A DNA stretch of 64,000 nt from Mycobacterium sp. (GCF_029961025.1 NZ_JASBVP010000007.1:186001-250000), one strand, 5' to 3'. Shown: positions 48,827 to 58,770, counted from the stretch's first letter. Translations and numbers: made by a program. The notes: generated from the letters alone by a model not told the origin.

Positions 48827-50422
48827 ATGGGCCAATCCGCTGACCTCGCCGCACCCCGTCCCGTGCTGGTCGTCGATTTCGGCGCGCAGTACGCGCAGCT
48901 GATCGCCCGGCGGATTCGGGAGGCGCGGGTGTTTTCGGAAGTCATCGGCCACACCGCCTCGATCGAGGAGATCAAGGCCCGCAGGCCGCGGGCCGTCGTG
49001 CTCTCCGGCGGGCCGGCCAGCGTGTATGCCGAGGGTGCCCCGCAGCTGGATCCGGCCCTGTTCGAGCTGGGTGTTCCGGTGTTCGGCATCTGCTACGGCT
49101 TTCAGGCCATGACCCAGGCCCTCGGCGGCACCGTCGAACGCACCGGCACCAGCGAGTACGGCCGGACCGAACTGAAAACCCTGGGCGGCGAATTGCATTC
49201 GGATCTGCCCGAGATTCAGCCGGTGTGGATGAGCCACCGGGATGCCGTCACCTCGGCACCGACCGGGTTCGAGGTGGTGGCCACCAGCGCGGGCTCGCCG
49301 GTGGCGGCCTTCGAAGACCGCCGACGGCGCCTGGCCGGGGTCCAATACCACCCCGAGGTGATCCACACCCCGCACGGCCAACACGTGCTGAGCCGGTTTC
49401 TGCACGAGTTCGCCGGGATCGGCGCCCGGTGGACCGCGGCCAACATCACCGACACCCTGGTCGAGCAGGTGCGCAACCAGATCGGCGCGGGCCGCGCGAT
49501 TTGCGGGCTGTCCGGCGGGGTGGATTCCGCGGTGGCTGCCGCGCTGGTGCAGCGCGCCATCGGCGACCGGTTGACGTGCGTGTTCGTCGATCACGGCCTG
49601 CTGCGCGCCGGGGAGCGCGCGCAGGTGCAGCGCGATTTCGTGGCTGCCACCGGCGCCAACCTGGTCACCGTGGACGCGGCGGCGACCTTCCTGGATGCGC
49701 TGTCGGGGGTGACATCGCCCGAGGGCAAGCGCAAGATCATCGGTCGGCAGTTCATTCGGGCCTTCGAGGGTGCGGTGCGAGACATCCTGGGCGACAGTGC
49801 TTCTGGGGCTTCCGGGGCCGCTGGCGGAAACATCGAGTTTCTGGTGCAGGGCACGCTGTATCCGGACGTGGTGGAGTCCGGCGGCGGTAGCGGCACCGCG
49901 AACATCAAAAGCCACCACAACGTCGGCGGACTGCCCGGCGATGTGAAGTTCAAACTTGTCGAGCCGCTGCGCCTGCTGTTCAAAGACGAGGTGCGCGCGG
50001 TCGGCCGCGAGTTAGGTCTGCCGGAGGAAATCGTTGCGCGCCAGCCATTTCCGGGCCCGGGTCTGGCCATCCGGATTGTCGGCGAGGTCACCGCGCAACG
50101 GTTGGACACCCTGCGGCGCGCCGACGCGATCGCGCGCGAGGAACTGACCGCCGCCGGCCTGGACGGCCTGATCTGGCAGTGCCCGGTGATCCTGCTGGCC
50201 GACATCCGCTCGGTCGGTGTGCAGGGCGACGAGCGCACCTATGGGCATCCGATCGTGCTGCGGCCGGTGTCTAGCGAGGACGCGATGACCGCCGACTGGA
50301 CCCGGGTGCCCTACGAGGTTCTCGAGCGCGTCTCGACCCGGATCACGAACGAGGTTCCCGAGGTCAATCGTGTGGTGCTGGACATCACCAGCAAGCCGCC
50401 GGCCACCATCGAATGGGAATAG
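48827..50422 (+). CDS. guaA: GMP synthase (glutamine-hydrolysing)
   Basis: Aminates XMP to GMP, the step after guaB2. The class I glutamine amidotransferase domain has the nucleophile Cys in FGICYGFQ and His/Glu in QYHPEVIHT. The ATP-pyrophosphatase domain has the PP-loop [10 protein letters not shown], and the C-terminal dimerisation domain ends [13 protein letters not shown]. 531 aa from ATG 48827; a region [11 protein letters not shown] at ~ residue 330 is a small-residue insertion near the known variable loop. A small hairpin overlaps the stop. Confidence 0.97.
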   Translation: MGQSADLAAPRPVLVVDFGAQYAQLIARRIREARVFSEVIGHTASIEEIKARRPRAVVLSGGPASVYAEGAPQLDPALFELGVPVFGICYGFQAMTQALGGTVERTGTSEYGRTELKTLGGELHSDLPEIQPVWMSHRDAVTSAPTGFEVVATSAGSPVAAFEDRRRRLAGVQYHPEVIHTPHGQHVLSRFLHEFAGIGARWTAANITDTLVEQVRNQIGAGRAICGLSGGVDSAVAAALVQRAIGDRLTCVFVDHGLLRAGERAQVQRDFVAATGANLVTVDAAATFLDALSGVTSPEGKRKIIGRQFIRAFEGAVRDILGDSASGASGAAGGNIEFLVQGTLYPDVVESGGGSGTANIKSHHNVGGLPGDVKFKLVEPLRLLFKDEVRAVGRELGLPEEIVARQPFPGPGLAIRIVGEVTAQRLDTLRRADAIAREELTAAGLDGLIWQCPVILLADIRSVGVQGDERTYGHPIVLRPVSSEDAMTADWTRVPYEVLERVSTRITNEVPEVNRVVLDITSKPPATIEWE

Positions 50423-50439
50423 CCGGGAATACCCCGGCT
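50421..50439 (+). terminator. short hairpin at the guaA stop
   Basis: AGCCGGG-AATAC-CCCGGCT: 7-bp stem with 5-nt loop starting in the stop codon. Small, but G/C-rich and followed by T/C-rich sequence; a plausible terminator separating guaA from the SOS-controlled imuA'. Confidence 0.45.
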
Positions 50440-50483
50440 TCACCCCTTGACGTTGCCGGGGGAGAGGCCTTTACTCGATGGTA

Positions 50484-50499
50484 TCGAACATTTATTCGA
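50484..50499. promoter_or_regulatory. LexA (SOS) box of imuA'-imuB
   Basis: TCGAAC-ATTT-ATTCGA against the mycobacterial SOS consensus TCGAAC-N4-GTTCGA: one mismatch in 12 defined positions. It lies 49 bp upstream of the chosen imuA' start. Confidence 0.85.
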
Positions 50500-50548
50500 A
50501 AAGAGTGGCAACCCGGCTGTTGTGCCGCAGGTAGTACCGGAGGTGACG

Positions 50549-51223
50549 ATGGCGACGGTCCCGGCCCGTGACCGGCCGGACGGCGGGGGGGCCGAGCGGC
50601 TGGGGGCGTTGCGCAGGCAGCTGGCGGCGGTGTCCGGGAAAGTGGGTGCCGGACGCTGCGGGCGCGCCGACCGGAACGTTTGCGACTCAGAAACGCGGCT
50701 GCCGATTCCGCCGGCGCTGGCGGACGTGCTGCCCGGTGCGGTGCCGCGGGGAACGGTGGCGGTGTTGTCGGGAGCCCGCTCGCTGCTGCTGAGCATGGTG
50801 GCCGCGGTCACGGCCGCGGGCGGGAACGCGGTCATTGTCGGTCAGCCCGATATCGGACTGCTCGCCGCGGTGGAGATGGGGGCGGATCTGAGCCGGGTTG
50901 CGGTGATCCCCGATCCCGGGACCGATCCGGTGGAGGTGGCCGCGGTCCTTATGGACGGGATGGATGTGGTTGTCCTCGGTTTGAGCGGACGCTCGGTGCC
51001 GCCGGCCCGGGCGCGGGCGCTGACAGCCCGTGCCCGTCAGAAGGGCTGCACCCTGCTGGTCACCGACGGCGACTGGCATGGGGCGGCGATACACCTGCAG
51101 GCCCGGGTCTGCGGCTATGAGACCACCTGCGGCACCGCCGTTCCCGGTTTCGGGCGGATCGGCGGGGTGCGGCTTCAGGTCCGCCGGGCGCGGGGACGGG
51201 CGGTCCGGGCGCCGGCGGGGTGA
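50549..51223 (+). CDS. imuA': mutasome accessory protein ImuA'
   Basis: 224-aa RecA-fold-like protein of the mycobacterial mutasome (Rv3395c), needed with ImuB and DnaE2 for damage-induced mutagenesis. Conserved blocks: [65 protein letters not shown] and the end [18 protein letters not shown] pattern. The Walker A lysine is not evident. ATG 50549 has GGAGG 6 bp upstream; the open frame further upstream contains the SOS box and is discounted. imuB follows after 1 bp. Confidence 0.9.
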   Translation: MATVPARDRPDGGGAERLGALRRQLAAVSGKVGAGRCGRADRNVCDSETRLPIPPALADVLPGAVPRGTVAVLSGARSLLLSMVAAVTAAGGNAVIVGQPDIGLLAAVEMGADLSRVAVIPDPGTDPVEVAAVLMDGMDVVVLGLSGRSVPPARARALTARARQKGCTLLVTDGDWHGAAIHLQARVCGYETTCGTAVPGFGRIGGVRLQVRRARGRAVRAPAG

Positions 51224-51224
51224 G

Positions 51225-52817
51225 GTGAGCGCGGTGGATGCGGTGGCCTCCCGGGTCCTGGCGATCTGGTGCATGGACTGGCCCGCGGTCGCCGCGGCGG
51301 CGGCCGCGGGGTTGCACCCCACGGCCCCGGTCGCGGTAAGCCTGGCCAACCGGGTGATCGCCTGTTCGTCGGCGGCGCGCTCGGCGGGGGTGCGCCGGGG
51401 GTTGCGGCGGCGGGAAGCGCTGGCCCGCTGCCCGCAGCTACACGTCGTGACGGCGGACACCGACCGCGACGCCCGCTTTTTCGAAAAGGTGATCGCGGCG
51501 GTAGACGAGCTGACGCCCCGCTTCGAGGTGCTGCGACCGGGACTGCTGGTGTTGCCGGTGCGTGGGGTGGCCCGCTTTTTCGGGTCCGAGCGGCACGCCG
51601 CCGAGCGGTTGAGCGATGCGGTGGCCGCGGTCGGTGTGGAGTGCCAGGTCGGCATCGCTGACCGGTTGCCCACCGCGGTGTTCGCCGCGCGTGCGGGCCG
51701 TGTGGTGCCGCCGGGAGAAGACGCGCGGTTCCTGTCGGCGCTGTCGATCCGCCAACTGGCCACCGAGCCCAGCTTGTCCGGACCGGGGCGGGAAGAGCTG
51801 ACGGATCTGTTGTGGCGGATGGGGATTCGCACCATTGGGCAGTTCGCTGCGCTGGCGCGCACCGACGTCGCTTCCAGGTTCGGCGCCGATGCGGTGGCCG
51901 CGCACCGGCTCGCCCGCGGCGAACCGGAACGCGCGCCGTCGAGGCGGGCGCGGCCCCCGGAGCTTCACGCCGTGCTGCACTGTGATCCGCCGATCGACCG
52001 GGTCGATGCCGCAGCGTTCGCCGGGCGCTCGCTGGCCGCCACCTTGCATCGGACGTTGCTGGCCGCCGGGGTGGCCTGCACCCGGTTGGCCATTCACGCC
52101 GTCACCGCCAACGGCGAAGAGCTGCACCGGGTGTGGCGGTGCGCCGAGCCGCTGACGGAGGATGCCACCGCCGATCGGGTGCGCTGGCAGCTGGATGGGT
52201 GGCTGCACAATCGAACCGCTGCAAATTGCCCCGCAGCCCCGGTGACGTTGTTGCGGCTGCAGGCGGTGGAGGTGGTTTCCGGCGGGGCGCTGCAGTTGCC
52301 GCTATGGGGCGGCCCCGGTGAGGACGACAGGCTGCGGGCCCGCCGGGCCCTGGTGCGGGTGCAGGGCCTGCTCGGCCAGCAGGCGGTGCAGGTGCCGGTG
52401 CTCAGCGGGGGTCGCGGGCCGGCCGAGCGCATCACCTTGACCCCGCTGGGCGACCCGCCGGTGCCCCAAGCCGACCCGCGCCCGCCGTGGCCCGGTCAGC
52501 TGCCCCAGCCCTCACCGGCGGTGCTGCTCGACGATCCGGTGGAATTGCTTGACGCTCAGGGTCATCCGGTGCGGGTAACCAGGCGGGGAATGTTCTCCGC
52601 CGATCCGGCGCGGCTGATCGCCCACGGTCGAGTCGATCGGCTGCGCTGGTGGGCCGGACCCTGGCCGGTCGACGAGCGGTGGTGGGATCCGGATGGTGCG
52701 GCGGCCCCGGGTGGGCGCATCGCCCGCGCCCAGGTGCTTCTGGAGGGTGACCCGGGTACCGCGCTGCTGCTGTGCCACCGCCGGCACCGCTGGTATCTGG
52801 AGGGGCGCTACGAGTGA
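51225..52817 (+). CDS. imuB: Y-family polymerase-like mutasome protein ImuB
   Basis: 530-aa Y-family polymerase fold without polymerase activity: where active enzymes have catalytic acids, it reads IWCMDWPAV at the N-terminus and VRGVARFFGS in the palm. It acts as the adaptor of DnaE2. The beta-clamp-binding motif QLPLWG is at residues ~357-362, as in M. tuberculosis ImuB, followed by a disordered Pro-rich part and the C-terminal region for partner contacts (RRGMFSADPARL, WWAGPWPVDERWW). GTG 51225 starts 1 bp after imuA'. Expected to be induced by LexA cleavage together with imuA'. Confidence 0.93.
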   Translation: MSAVDAVASRVLAIWCMDWPAVAAAAAAGLHPTAPVAVSLANRVIACSSAARSAGVRRGLRRREALARCPQLHVVTADTDRDARFFEKVIAAVDELTPRFEVLRPGLLVLPVRGVARFFGSERHAAERLSDAVAAVGVECQVGIADRLPTAVFAARAGRVVPPGEDARFLSALSIRQLATEPSLSGPGREELTDLLWRMGIRTIGQFAALARTDVASRFGADAVAAHRLARGEPERAPSRRARPPELHAVLHCDPPIDRVDAAAFAGRSLAATLHRTLLAAGVACTRLAIHAVTANGEELHRVWRCAEPLTEDATADRVRWQLDGWLHNRTAANCPAAPVTLLRLQAVEVVSGGALQLPLWGGPGEDDRLRARRALVRVQGLLGQQAVQVPVLSGGRGPAERITLTPLGDPPVPQADPRPPWPGQLPQPSPAVLLDDPVELLDAQGHPVRVTRRGMFSADPARLIAHGRVDRLRWWAGPWPVDERWWDPDGAAAPGGRIARAQVLLEGDPGTALLLCHRRHRWYLEGRYE

Positions 52818-52849
52818 ATCGCCGGCACAGGCGCGGCCACGGCAAAAAA

Positions 52850-52891
52850 CTGCAAACCAAGAACTGCAAACAAAAAGCTGCAAACGTGCCA
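52850..52891. repeat. three 14-bp tandem repeats, AT-rich
   Basis: CTGCAAAC recurs at 52850, 52864 and 52878, exactly 14 bp apart, with A-rich filler (CAAGAA, AAAAAG, then GTGCCA). It fills the 77-bp gap between the convergent imuB and iunH stops. The composition is far from the GC-rich surroundings. Confidence 0.8.
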
Positions 52892-52894
52892 CCG

Positions 52895-53956
52895 TCAGTG
52901 CCCGTTCGGCGAGCCCAGCCGGCGAGCGAACCGCCCAACCCGTTGGATGTAGCGGTCGAAGAACACCGGCGGATCGACATCGATACCGATCTGCGCGTTG
53001 GGCTTTCGACCCCAACAACCTAACCGGTCGACGACCGTCATGCCGCGGGTCAGGCTCCCCGTCAGCTCGACATCCACCGTCGCCGGCTGTGTGGCCACCA
53101 GTTGCGGATCCAGGGCGACCGCGGCGGCCAACGGATCATGCAGATGCGCCAGATATCCATGGCCGCGGTCCTGGTAGGCCTCGAAGTAAAACCGCATCGC
53201 GTCCTCGATCACCCGGATCAGCGGGTTGGCGGCCGCCGAGCGGCTGCCACGTTCGTCCTCCGGGCTCAGCAACCTCGTTTCCGAGCCGGCGACCGCCGCC
53301 ACCCGTGCGAGCAGCTCCGGCGTCATGACGATCTTTCGGGTCAGCTCCAATCCGCACAAAATCGGAAGTTCGTGCCGCCCTTTCTCGTTCGAGACCGCAG
53401 CCCAACCGGCGAATACCTCGGCCGCGGCCTCGGGATCCACGCTGATATTGAATTCGGCGACCGCCGTGGTGTTGCCGCGGTAGTCGTAGGCCCCGCCCAT
53501 GATCACCAGCCGGCGCAGCAGCCGCGGCAGCGCCGGCTCGGTGCGCAGCGCGAGCGCCAGATTGGTCAGCGGCCCGGTGGCCACGCCGATCAGCTCTCCC
53601 GGATGGCTGCGCGCCGCCCGCACCCAGGCCGTGGCGGCGTCATAGCTGGTGAGCCGGCGGTCGCCGGGTGGCAGCTCGGCATACCCTAGACCTCGCCCGC
53701 CGTGGGTTTTCTCACCGGTGCGCAGCGGACCCCGCAACGGCCCGTCGGCTCCTTGGGACACCGGTATTTCGGCGGCACGGCACACCTCGAGCAGACCGAG
53801 ATTGTTGGCGCAAACCTGCTGCACCGCCGCATTGCCGGCGGTCGAGGCGATACCGACGAGGTCGGCTTCCGGACTGGCCAGCAGATACACCAATGCCAGC
53901 GCGTCGTCGACGCCGGTATCCACATCGGCGAAAACCGGGAACGCCGCGACGTTCAC
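52895..53956 (-). CDS. iunH: inosine-uridine preferring nucleoside hydrolase (IunH-like)
   Basis: 353-aa nucleoside hydrolase; splits ribonucleosides to base and ribose for salvage. The calcium-binding motif is DVDTGVDDA (Asp11, 13, 17, 18). ATGPLTNLALAL, VIMGGAYDYRGN and AEFNISVDPEAA are family signatures, and HDPLAAAVALDP holds the active-site Asp. A GTG start at 53956 has TATCCT 7 bp upstream. It is about 45 residues longer than the length I recall for M. tuberculosis. It lies 43 bp downstream of the AcrA1-like gene on the same strand. Confidence 0.9.
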   Translation of the reverse strand: MNVAAFPVFADVDTGVDDALALVYLLASPEADLVGIASTAGNAAVQQVCANNLGLLEVCRAAEIPVSQGADGPLRGPLRTGEKTHGGRGLGYAELPPGDRRLTSYDAATAWVRAARSHPGELIGVATGPLTNLALALRTEPALPRLLRRLVIMGGAYDYRGNTTAVAEFNISVDPEAAAEVFAGWAAVSNEKGRHELPILCGLELTRKIVMTPELLARVAAVAGSETRLLSPEDERGSRSAAANPLIRVIEDAMRFYFEAYQDRGHGYLAHLHDPLAAAVALDPQLVATQPATVDVELTGSLTRGMTVVDRLGCWGRKPNAQIGIDVDPPVFFDRYIQRVGRFARRLGSPNGH

Positions 53957-53999
53957 CGCGGCAAGGATACCGGGTGCGAGCCGCGCCGAGATCGCCGGA

Positions 54000-56018
54000 T
54001 TACCAGTGCACCCCGGGCAGCAGACGGACCGCTTTTCTGACCGGCCCGGTAACGCGCATCCGGGGGACGGCGCGGGCCGGGCGTTTCGGCCGGCCCGGCA
54101 CCGGATGTTCGACCGCGGTGTCGGGGGAAACCAGGCCGCGGGCCGCCGGCGAATCGGGGTAGCCCAGGTAGAGCTGGTGCAGGATCCACCGCGAGAGCCG
54201 CGGCGCGAGATAGTAACCGATCTCGGCGAGCGTGCCCAGCGGGGTGTCGATGCGCACCGGCTTTTCGATCAACGCCCGTACCACCATCGCGGCGGCGTGC
54301 TCGGCGCTGATCGGGCGCACCGGGTGCAGCCGCGCCGACGGCACGATCATCGGGGTGTCCACCAGCGGCATGTGGATGGTGGTGAAGGTGATGTGATCAG
54401 ACACCGTCTCTGAGGCCACCACGTCGGCGAACATGTCCAGGGCGGCCTTGCTCGACAGGTACGAGCTGTAGTTGGGGTGGCGCGCCAGCACACCACCGCT
54501 GGAAACGTTGACGACGTGGCCGAAGCGACGCTCCCGCCAGTGCGGCAGCAGCGCCAGCACCATTCGGACCGCGCCGAAGTAGTTCACCGCCATCGTCCGC
54601 TCGTAGTCGTGCAGCCGGTCGGTGGAGTTGATCACCGATCGCCGGATCGACCGGCCGGCGTTGTTGACCAGGTAGTCGACATGATCGAAGCGGCCCAGGA
54701 TGTCCTTGACGGTGTGCTCCACCGACGCGGTGTCGGTGAGATCGCAGGTGAAAGCATGGGCCTGACCGCCGTTCGCGCGGATCTCGGCAACCAGTTCGTC
54801 GAGCGCCGCGGCGTTGCGGGCCAGCGCGAACACCGTGGCTCCCCGCTCGGCCACCGCGATCGCCGAGGCCCGGCCGATACCGCTGGACGCGCCGGTGATG
54901 ATGACGTGCTTGCCCACCAGCGGTCCGGCCGGATCATCCCGACGCGCCCGGTCCGGGTCCAGATGCTCCGCCCAGTACCGCCACAGCCGGGGCGCGTACG
55001 TCGTGAACTCTGGTACGTGGATTCCACTGCCGGACAACGCCTCCCGAGTGTTATCGGAGGTAACCGCGGGTGCGGTGTCCAGCAGGTCGAGGATCTCGGC
55101 GGGAACACCCAGCTGGGTGGCCAGCACGTCGCGGACCACTCTGGCCCGACCGCGCGCGTGAAGCAGCGGGGTCGCCGCCGCTCGCGGCAGCGACCCGCGC
55201 AGCCGCGGTAGGCCCGCAGCTTCCGCGACGGCGCGGTAGATGCCGTGCAGCCCGATGCTTTTCGGTGCGGTCAAGTGAAACGTTTGGCCGTCGCGGCCTG
55301 TGATGTGCATCAGTTCGACCATCGCGGTGACGACGTAGTCGACCGGGACGATGTTGGCGGCCCCGACGTCGGGCAGCACGACCGGGATGAACCGGGGCAA
55401 CCTGGCTAGCCGGGCCAGCGCCGGGAAGACGTAATACGGTCCGCCGATCTTGTCCATCTCGCCGGTGCGGGAATCGCCGACCACCACGGCGGGCCGGTAG
55501 ATCCGGTAGCGCAGCCCCGGTGTCGAGCGCACCAGCAGCTCGGCTTCGAACTTGGCGCGGTGATACGGGGTCGGCATCCGCTGGCCGACGTCGAAGTCGG
55601 CCTCGGTGTATTCACCGGCGAAATCGCCGGCCACCGCGATCGACGACACATGGTGAAGCGTGGCGTGCAGCCGCTGCGCCAGCTCGATCACGGTGCGGGT
55701 GCCGTCGACGTTGACGGCGCGCAGCTCGGCTTCACCGGCGCTGATGTCGTCAATCGCCCCGCAGTGCACCACGTGATCGACGCTCCCGAGGTCGCCGACG
55801 CCGTCCCCGGTCCACCCGAGATTAGGCTGGGTCAAATCGCCGACCAATGGTTTTACCCGCTCATCCCACTCGGCGGCGAGGCGTTCGAAGCGGCCCAGGG
55901 ACCGGCGGCGCACCAGCACCCGGATCTCGGCCCCGGGTTGGGTCGCCAGCAGCCGGGACACGAGCCGGCGCCCGATGAATCCGGTACCGCCGGTAACGAG
56001 ATAACGCATGCCGTCCAT
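54000..56018 (-). CDS. acrA1: two-domain SDR, AcrA1-like fatty acyl-CoA reductase
   Basis: 672-aa protein with two Rossmann domains. N-terminal extended SDR (~1-330): TGGTGFIGRRLVSRLL, and the YHRAK active-site motif. C-terminal classical SDR (~368-600): TGASSGIGRASAIAVAERGATV, VNNAGRS, and the YSSYLSSKAAL Tyr/Lys motif. Such enzymes reduce long-chain acyl-CoA to aldehydes and alcohols (wax or lipid synthesis). An in-frame ATG at 56009 (MRYLVTGG) may be the real start. A basic C-terminal tail follows. In M. tuberculosis cmaA1 lies between this gene and iunH; here it is absent. Confidence 0.88.
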   Translation of the reverse strand: MDGMRYLVTGGTGFIGRRLVSRLLATQPGAEIRVLVRRRSLGRFERLAAEWDERVKPLVGDLTQPNLGWTGDGVGDLGSVDHVVHCGAIDDISAGEAELRAVNVDGTRTVIELAQRLHATLHHVSSIAVAGDFAGEYTEADFDVGQRMPTPYHRAKFEAELLVRSTPGLRYRIYRPAVVVGDSRTGEMDKIGGPYYVFPALARLARLPRFIPVVLPDVGAANIVPVDYVVTAMVELMHITGRDGQTFHLTAPKSIGLHGIYRAVAEAAGLPRLRGSLPRAAATPLLHARGRARVVRDVLATQLGVPAEILDLLDTAPAVTSDNTREALSGSGIHVPEFTTYAPRLWRYWAEHLDPDRARRDDPAGPLVGKHVIITGASSGIGRASAIAVAERGATVFALARNAAALDELVAEIRANGGQAHAFTCDLTDTASVEHTVKDILGRFDHVDYLVNNAGRSIRRSVINSTDRLHDYERTMAVNYFGAVRMVLALLPHWRERRFGHVVNVSSGGVLARHPNYSSYLSSKAALDMFADVVASETVSDHITFTTIHMPLVDTPMIVPSARLHPVRPISAEHAAAMVVRALIEKPVRIDTPLGTLAEIGYYLAPRLSRWILHQLYLGYPDSPAARGLVSPDTAVEHPVPGRPKRPARAVPRMRVTGPVRKAVRLLPGVHW

Positions 56019-56084
56019 GGTGACGGCCGGCGGCCGCGGCCGTCAACCGAGGGTGATGCCACCGCCGGCGCGCACCGCGGGCGC

Positions 56085-56798
56085 TCAGTTGAAGCTGCGG
56101 ATGCCGTCCCAGTCCACCAGGGTCCAACCGGCCGTCGGACTGCCGGTGATCACCACCCGGCCGACGTTGGGCAGCGGGTGGCTGGCCAGCAGGCTGTCCT
56201 TGGGGTTTTTGACGTTCATCAGGGTCCAGATCATGATCGCCGTACCGTGCGAGAACACCACCGGCTTGTTGTGGCGGCTGTCGTAGATTTTCTGGACGGC
56301 GGCGCTGAACTCGCTGTTGAACTCGTTGCCGTCGACCGATCCCGGGATCGCGTCTCGGCGGTCGCTGTTCAGCCAGTCCTTGGGGGCCAACAGATAGGTG
56401 GAGTTGGCCATCGATTGCGGTTTGTGATTAAACCAGCCGGCGTCGATTTCGCGCAGGCCGGGCAGGATTTCAACCTGTTTGCCCAGCTCCTCGGCCAGCG
56501 GCGCGGCGGTCTGCTGGGTTTCGACCATGCTGGAGGCATAGACGGCGTCATAACCGTTACGGGCGAGCTGGTGGGCGAGCTGTCGAGCCTGACCGCGGCC
56601 TTCCTCGGTGAGTTCCGGGCCGGGCACGTCGGTATCGATGATGTTCTCGGCGTTGCTGCGTGACTGGGCGTGCCGGACGAACGTCAGGGTGATGGCGCGC
56701 GGGTGCGGGGTGCCGCCGGAACAGGCGGCCACGGCTATGGTGGCGGCCAGGGTGGCGGTCAGGGCGAGGGCGGCTTTGCAGACGGTGCGAGTGGGCAT
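56085..56798 (-). CDS. lpqD: lipoprotein histidine phosphatase LpqD
   Basis: 237-aa predicted lipoprotein. Signal peptide with lipobox AVAAC, lipidated Cys26. The mature part is a histidine-phosphatase (phosphoglycerate mutase) domain: LTFVRHAQSRSN with the phospho-accepting His, and the second active His in FSHGTAIMIW. It would act on phosphate esters outside the membrane. ATG 56798 is chosen because the signal peptide starts there; the frame is open much further upstream, across htdY. Divergent from htdY, 108 bp apart. Confidence 0.93.
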   Translation of the reverse strand: MPTRTVCKAALALTATLAATIAVAACSGGTPHPRAITLTFVRHAQSRSNAENIIDTDVPGPELTEEGRGQARQLAHQLARNGYDAVYASSMVETQQTAAPLAEELGKQVEILPGLREIDAGWFNHKPQSMANSTYLLAPKDWLNSDRRDAIPGSVDGNEFNSEFSAAVQKIYDSRHNKPVVFSHGTAIMIWTLMNVKNPKDSLLASHPLPNVGRVVITGSPTAGWTLVDWDGIRSFN

Positions 56799-56906
56799 GG
56801 CGATAGCCTGCCTCCCCGACGGCGATGATGGGGAGTGTTTTCGCGGTTGGGTGAAGAAAAATGACTCGAATAACCTCATCACAGGGAAAAGATATAGGAG
56901 ACCCGC

Positions 56907-57785
56907 ATGGCGATCGACCCGAATGCCGTCGGCGCGGTGACCGAGCCGATGCTCGTCGAGTGGACCGACCGTGACACCATGCTCTATGCGCTCGGGGTGG
57001 GTGCCGGCACCGCGGACCTCTCCTTCACCACCGAGAACAGCCACGGCATCACCCAGCAGGTGCTGCCCACCTATGCGGTGATTTGCTGCCCTGCTTTCGG
57101 GGCGGCGGCGAAGATCGGGTCGTTTAACTGGGCCATGCTGTTACACGGCTCGCAGGGCATCCGGTTGCACGCCCCGCTGCCGGCCGCGGGCAAGCTCTCG
57201 GTGATCTCCGAGGTCACCGACATCCAAGACAAAGGGGAGGGCAAGAACGCCATCGTCATGCTGCGCGCCCGCGGCCGTGACCCCGACTCGGGCGCCCTGG
57301 TCGCCGAAACCTTCGCCACCCTGGTCATCCGCGGTGCCGGTGGATTCGGCGGAGTGCCGGGCCGGCGCCCGGCCGCACCGGACATCCCCGACCGGGAGCC
57401 CGACGCCCGGATCGCGCTGCCCACCCGGGAGGATCAGGCGCTGATCTACCGGCTCTCCGGTGACCGCAACCCGCTGCACAGCGACCCCTGGTTTGCCAGG
57501 GAGATGGCCGGCTTTCCCAGGCCGATCATGCACGGGCTGTGCACGTACGGTTTCGCCGGTCGCGCGCTGGTCGCCGAACTCGCCCAGGGGATCGCCGCCA
57601 ACATCACCTCAATGGCCGCCCGGTTCAGCGCCCCGGTGTTTCCCGGCGAGACGCTGACCACGTTGATCTGGCGCACGCAACCGGGCCGGGCGGTGTTTCG
57701 CACCGAGGCGGCCGCGCCCGATGGCGCCGATGGGGCCGCGCGGGTGGTGCTCGACGACGGTACCGCGGAATACACGGCGACATAG
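56907..57785 (+). CDS. htdY: (R)-specific enoyl-CoA/ACP hydratase HtdY (MaoC-like)
   Basis: 292-aa double hot-dog hydratase that adds water to trans-2-enoyl thioesters giving (3R)-hydroxyacyl products. The C-terminal half carries the hydratase 2 motif YRLSGDRNPLHSDP with Asp186 and His191; the N-terminal half is a second, non-catalytic hot-dog unit. The N-terminus MAIDPNAVGAVTEPMLVEWTD matches Rv3389c. ATAGGAG before the ATG is a good ribosome binding site. Confidence 0.95.
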   Translation: MAIDPNAVGAVTEPMLVEWTDRDTMLYALGVGAGTADLSFTTENSHGITQQVLPTYAVICCPAFGAAAKIGSFNWAMLLHGSQGIRLHAPLPAAGKLSVISEVTDIQDKGEGKNAIVMLRARGRDPDSGALVAETFATLVIRGAGGFGGVPGRRPAAPDIPDREPDARIALPTREDQALIYRLSGDRNPLHSDPWFAREMAGFPRPIMHGLCTYGFAGRALVAELAQGIAANITSMAARFSAPVFPGETLTTLIWRTQPGRAVFRTEAAAPDGADGAARVVLDDGTAEYTAT

Positions 57786-57861
57786 GCGACATAACTGGCG
57801 ACAGAACAGGATTGACGGTTCGCCGTCGACCACGACGTCGGCTCGGGTAGCTTGTTGGCCC

Positions 57862-58719
57862 ATGGACATCGCGCTGCGTCCGGGCACCCCCGATGACGCC
57901 GGGATTTGCGGACGGATTTGCTACTCGGCGTTCCGCTCGATCGCCGCCGCGCACAATTTCCCCACGGACTTCCCCACGCCGGAGGCCGCGATCGAAACCT
58001 TGGCGCAGCTGTTTGCGCACCCGGGCTTTTATTCGGTCGTCGCCGAAGCCGAGGGCCGGATTGTCGGGAGCAATTTCCTCGACGAGCGTGGCCAGGTCTG
58101 CGGAGTCGGCCCGGCCTCGGTGGATCCCGCCGTGCAGAACCGTGGCATCGGCCGCCGGCTGATGCTGGACGTCATGCGCCGCGGCGCGGCCCGGGGCGCA
58201 CCGAGTGTGCGGCTGTTGCAAATCGCCTATCACAATCGTTCACTGGCCCTGTATGCCACGCTGGGGTTCGAGGTGCGCGACCTGCTGGGCTGCCTTCAAG
58301 GGCCGCCACCGCGAGTCGAAATCCCCGGCTATCGGGTCCGTCAGGCCACCCCGGCCGATCTCGACGCCTGCAACACCTTATGCCGCGCAATCCACGGACA
58401 CGACCGGGGCGGCGAGCTTGCGGACGGCATTTCTCTGGGCACGGCGATGGTCGTCGAACACGGCGGACGGATAACCGGCTATGCCAGCGGGATCGGCCTG
58501 TACAACCACGCGGTCGGGGAGTGCAACGAGGCTCTCAAGGCCCTTATCGCCTCGGCCAAGCGGATCGAGAGCACCGGTGTCCTGGTGCCCACCACCAATG
58601 CCGAGCTGTTCGGGTGGTGCCTGCGTAATGGCCTGCGGATCGTGGACCTACGGACCCTGATGACCACCGGGCTCTACTCCAGCCCACGCGGCGCCTACCT
58701 GCCGGCCATCCTCTACTGA
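57862..58719 (+). CDS. GNAT-family acetyltransferase, double domain
   Basis: 285-aa protein. The N-terminal GNAT (~1-145) has the acetyl-CoA pyrophosphate-binding loop QNRGIGRRLM, then LLQIAYHNRSLALYATLGFE. The C-terminal half (~155-285) looks like a second, degenerate GNAT unit (RQATPADLDACNTLCRAIHG, GYASGIGLYNHAVGE) without an RxxGxG loop. ATG 57862 has TAGCTT 8 bp upstream. Substrate unknown. I do not recall it at this position in M. tuberculosis. Confidence 0.82.
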   Translation: MDIALRPGTPDDAGICGRICYSAFRSIAAAHNFPTDFPTPEAAIETLAQLFAHPGFYSVVAEAEGRIVGSNFLDERGQVCGVGPASVDPAVQNRGIGRRLMLDVMRRGAARGAPSVRLLQIAYHNRSLALYATLGFEVRDLLGCLQGPPPRVEIPGYRVRQATPADLDACNTLCRAIHGHDRGGELADGISLGTAMVVEHGGRITGYASGIGLYNHAVGECNEALKALIASAKRIESTGVLVPTTNAELFGWCLRNGLRIVDLRTLMTTGLYSSPRGAYLPAILY

Positions 58720-58770
58720 GGGCACGAGTAAGGGCACGCCCTCCAGCCCCGGGTGATCGGCCGGGCGGGT

